This document shows, piece by piece, positions 5,879 through 6,846 of a DNA stretch of 6,846 nucleotides; position 1 is the first letter of the stretch, and each line of letters begins with the position of its first letter. Origin of the DNA: Brachyspira catarrhinii (GTDB lineage: Bacteria; Spirochaetota; Brachyspiria; Brachyspirales; Brachyspiraceae); assembly GCF_005518285.1 (NCBI RefSeq), contig NZ_SJDU01000101.1:1-6846 (forward strand). The letters run 5' to 3'. The position numbers and the translations under genes were made by a program. Below the pieces are notes generated by a model. It did no database searches. It saw only the letters and a list, made by a program, of their open reading frames with translations, and was not told the DNA's origin.

Positions 5879-5884
5879 CAAAGA

Positions 5885-6846
5885 TTAAGATTTAATCAAA
5901 TTATCTTTATCAAAAATATACTTCTCTTTATAATTTTCGATGGAATTATCGCCATAAATATCGACTCTCACTTTTTTATTTTGACTCATAAATTTTCTAA
6001 CTTCGTTTAATAAAATTTCTTCGTTTCCGCTTTTATATAAAATCAAAATATCTATATAATCGCTCGATGCATTTTTTTCGTATAATTTGTCCATATAAAT
6101 TGCAAAACCTATGGCATTTTTATCCGAATTAAATTTATTAAGAAGTTTATCGTATCGTCCGCCAGAAAGAATTATATCGTTGTTTCCTTTAATGTAGCCT
6201 TTGAAAATAATTCCGTTATAATATCCTAATTGGCTTTCGATAGAAAAATCGAGCAAAATTTTATCGAAGTTATCATACATTTCAAAAACCGCCGACAAAC
6301 TTTTTAATTCATCGTAGGATTTTTGCAAAGTGTCATTTATTATAAGACTTTTTAATTTTTCTAAAATATATTTATAATTTCCCGCAAATTCGATAAAAGA
6401 CAAAATATATTTTTTATATTCGCTCTTAATATTTTTATCCAATAATTTTTCCAAATCATGTTTATTTTTGCCATATATATTTTTAAGAATTTCGATTTTT
6501 AAATTTTCGTTTATTCCGACTTCGTCAAAAATGGCGGAAATAAAATCTATATTCGATATTTCCAAAATATAATCTTCATTTATAGATTTCAAACTCTCTA
6601 TTGCCATGCTTATGATTTCCAAATTGGAATATTTATTTAATTTGCCTATAATCTCCACTCCGACTTGCGGAATTTCTTCGTATTCGTTTGAAACTATTTT
6701 ATAAATATCTTCTATATAATAGATTTTTTGAGTTTCTTTATCGTTGTCTTTAAGAATTTTTTTTACGATTGACAAAGTGACATCGGGGCGAAGCGATTTC
6801 AAATTCCCGTTCAAATGAAGCGATTTCAAATTCCCGTTCAAATTCA
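5885..6846 (-). CDS. hisZ: ATP phosphoribosyltransferase regulatory subunit, 5' end outside window
   Basis: HisZ is a catalytically inactive relative of histidyl-tRNA synthetase that pairs with short HisG and transmits histidine feedback. The class II synthetase-like core is recognisable through LRPDVTLSI near the visible N-terminus (motif 2 region) and, further on, YYNGIIFKGYIKGNNDIILS then GGRYDKLLNKF, with IGFAIYMDKLYE after it. This matches the GGRYDxL motif of HisZ/HisS. About 320 residues are visible, and the frame stays open through base 6846. TTG at 6841 is an internal codon, so the true start lies to the right. No anticodon-binding domain of HisS size is seen, and the C-terminus (VRVDIYGDNSIENYKEKYIF) is short, favouring HisZ over HisS. 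A 27-bp tandem duplication sits just before LRPDVT. The stop is 6 bases from the convergent DUF4268 gene. Confidence 0.87.
   Translation of the reverse strand, partial: NLNGNLKSLHLNGNLKSLRPDVTLSIVKKILKDNDKETQKIYYIEDIYKIVSNEYEEIPQVGVEIIGKLNKYSNLEIISMAIESLKSINEDYILEISNIDFISAIFDEVGINENLKIEILKNIYGKNKHDLEKLLDKNIKSEYKKYILSFIEFAGNYKYILEKLKSLIINDTLQKSYDELKSLSAVFEMYDNFDKILLDFSIESQLGYYNGIIFKGYIKGNNDIILSGGRYDKLLNKFNSDKNAIGFAIYMDKLYEKNASSDYIDILILYKSGNEEILLNEVRKFMSQNKKVRVDIYGDNSIENYKEKYIFDKDNLIKS
6790..6843 (-). repeat. Perfect 27-bp tandem duplication inside hisZ
   Basis: Two identical 27-base units (6790-6816 and 6817-6843, plus strand beginning GAAGCGATTTCAAATTCCCG) lie head to tail. In hisZ they add nine residues in frame, giving NGNLKSLHL followed by NGNLKSLRP. 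The next bases (TCA) do not continue a third copy. The antisense strand is open too (KRFQIPVQM), but no ribosome binding site supports a gene there. Confidence 0.9.

Noticed and set aside
5883..5897. GATTAA-GAT-TTAATC hairpin as a bidirectional terminator between the convergent genes
   Set aside because: The stem is six pairs and mostly A-T, it lies in the hisZ end, and neither side has a clean T-run.
6790..6846. Plus-strand gene reading KRFQIPVQM repeats at the right edge
   Set aside because: It is the antisense of the hisZ duplication, with no start context. The hisZ frame continues through with LRPDVT and GGRYDKL motifs.

Overview
The window is low-GC DNA with two-arm protein-coding blocks and short intergenic gaps. 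The base composition, a spirochaete-type lipoprotein signal (Cys at residue 22), a TlyC/CorC-like CBS protein and a GC-richer palindromic interspersed element fit a spirochaete. My best guess is Brachyspira. That assignment is an inference from style and gene content, not from a diagnostic marker.

Region 1 (1-1740, plus strand) holds three things. First is the 3' end of a CBS/CorC_HlyC-domain protein (2-544). Next is a 472-bp region without an obvious standard gene, and it is the most structured part of the window. It carries two near-duplicate sigma70 promoters, then a Shine-Dalgarno and start codon, then eleven perfect copies of the pentanucleotide CAGAA. Beyond the repeat is a 67-codon open frame that is out of register at the present copy number. 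Two AT-rich inverted repeats follow. The third item is a lipoprotein gene (from 1017) with its own good ribosome binding site and a Gly/Ser/Glu-rich linker. Its reading frame is broken by an apparent one-base deletion near 1448. A rho-independent terminator (about 1632-1666) and a 65-bp imperfect palindrome (1673-1737) close the region.

Region 2 (1775-6846) is mostly minus strand. Reading leftwards it contains hisZ (5' end beyond the window), hisG, hisD and a dGTPase-like HD-domain phosphohydrolase. HisG is the short form, which needs HisZ, so the two should form one octameric ATP phosphoribosyltransferase complex for the first step of histidine synthesis. HisD does the last step. hisG and hisD overlap by ATGA. 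The dgt-like gene has its own consensus promoter and a TTG start.

A plus-strand gene (4952-5878) sits between hisZ and hisG. It encodes a DUF4268 protein with a PD-(D/E)XK nuclease-like N-terminal part and has its own extended -10 promoter. It appears to be an insertion that split a hisZ-hisG-hisD operon. At the right edge, hisZ carries a perfect in-frame 27-bp tandem duplication just before its LRPDVT motif.

The strongest candidates for new biology are the CAGAA contingency-type locus upstream of the lipoprotein, the possible attenuator within it, and the repeat in hisZ.
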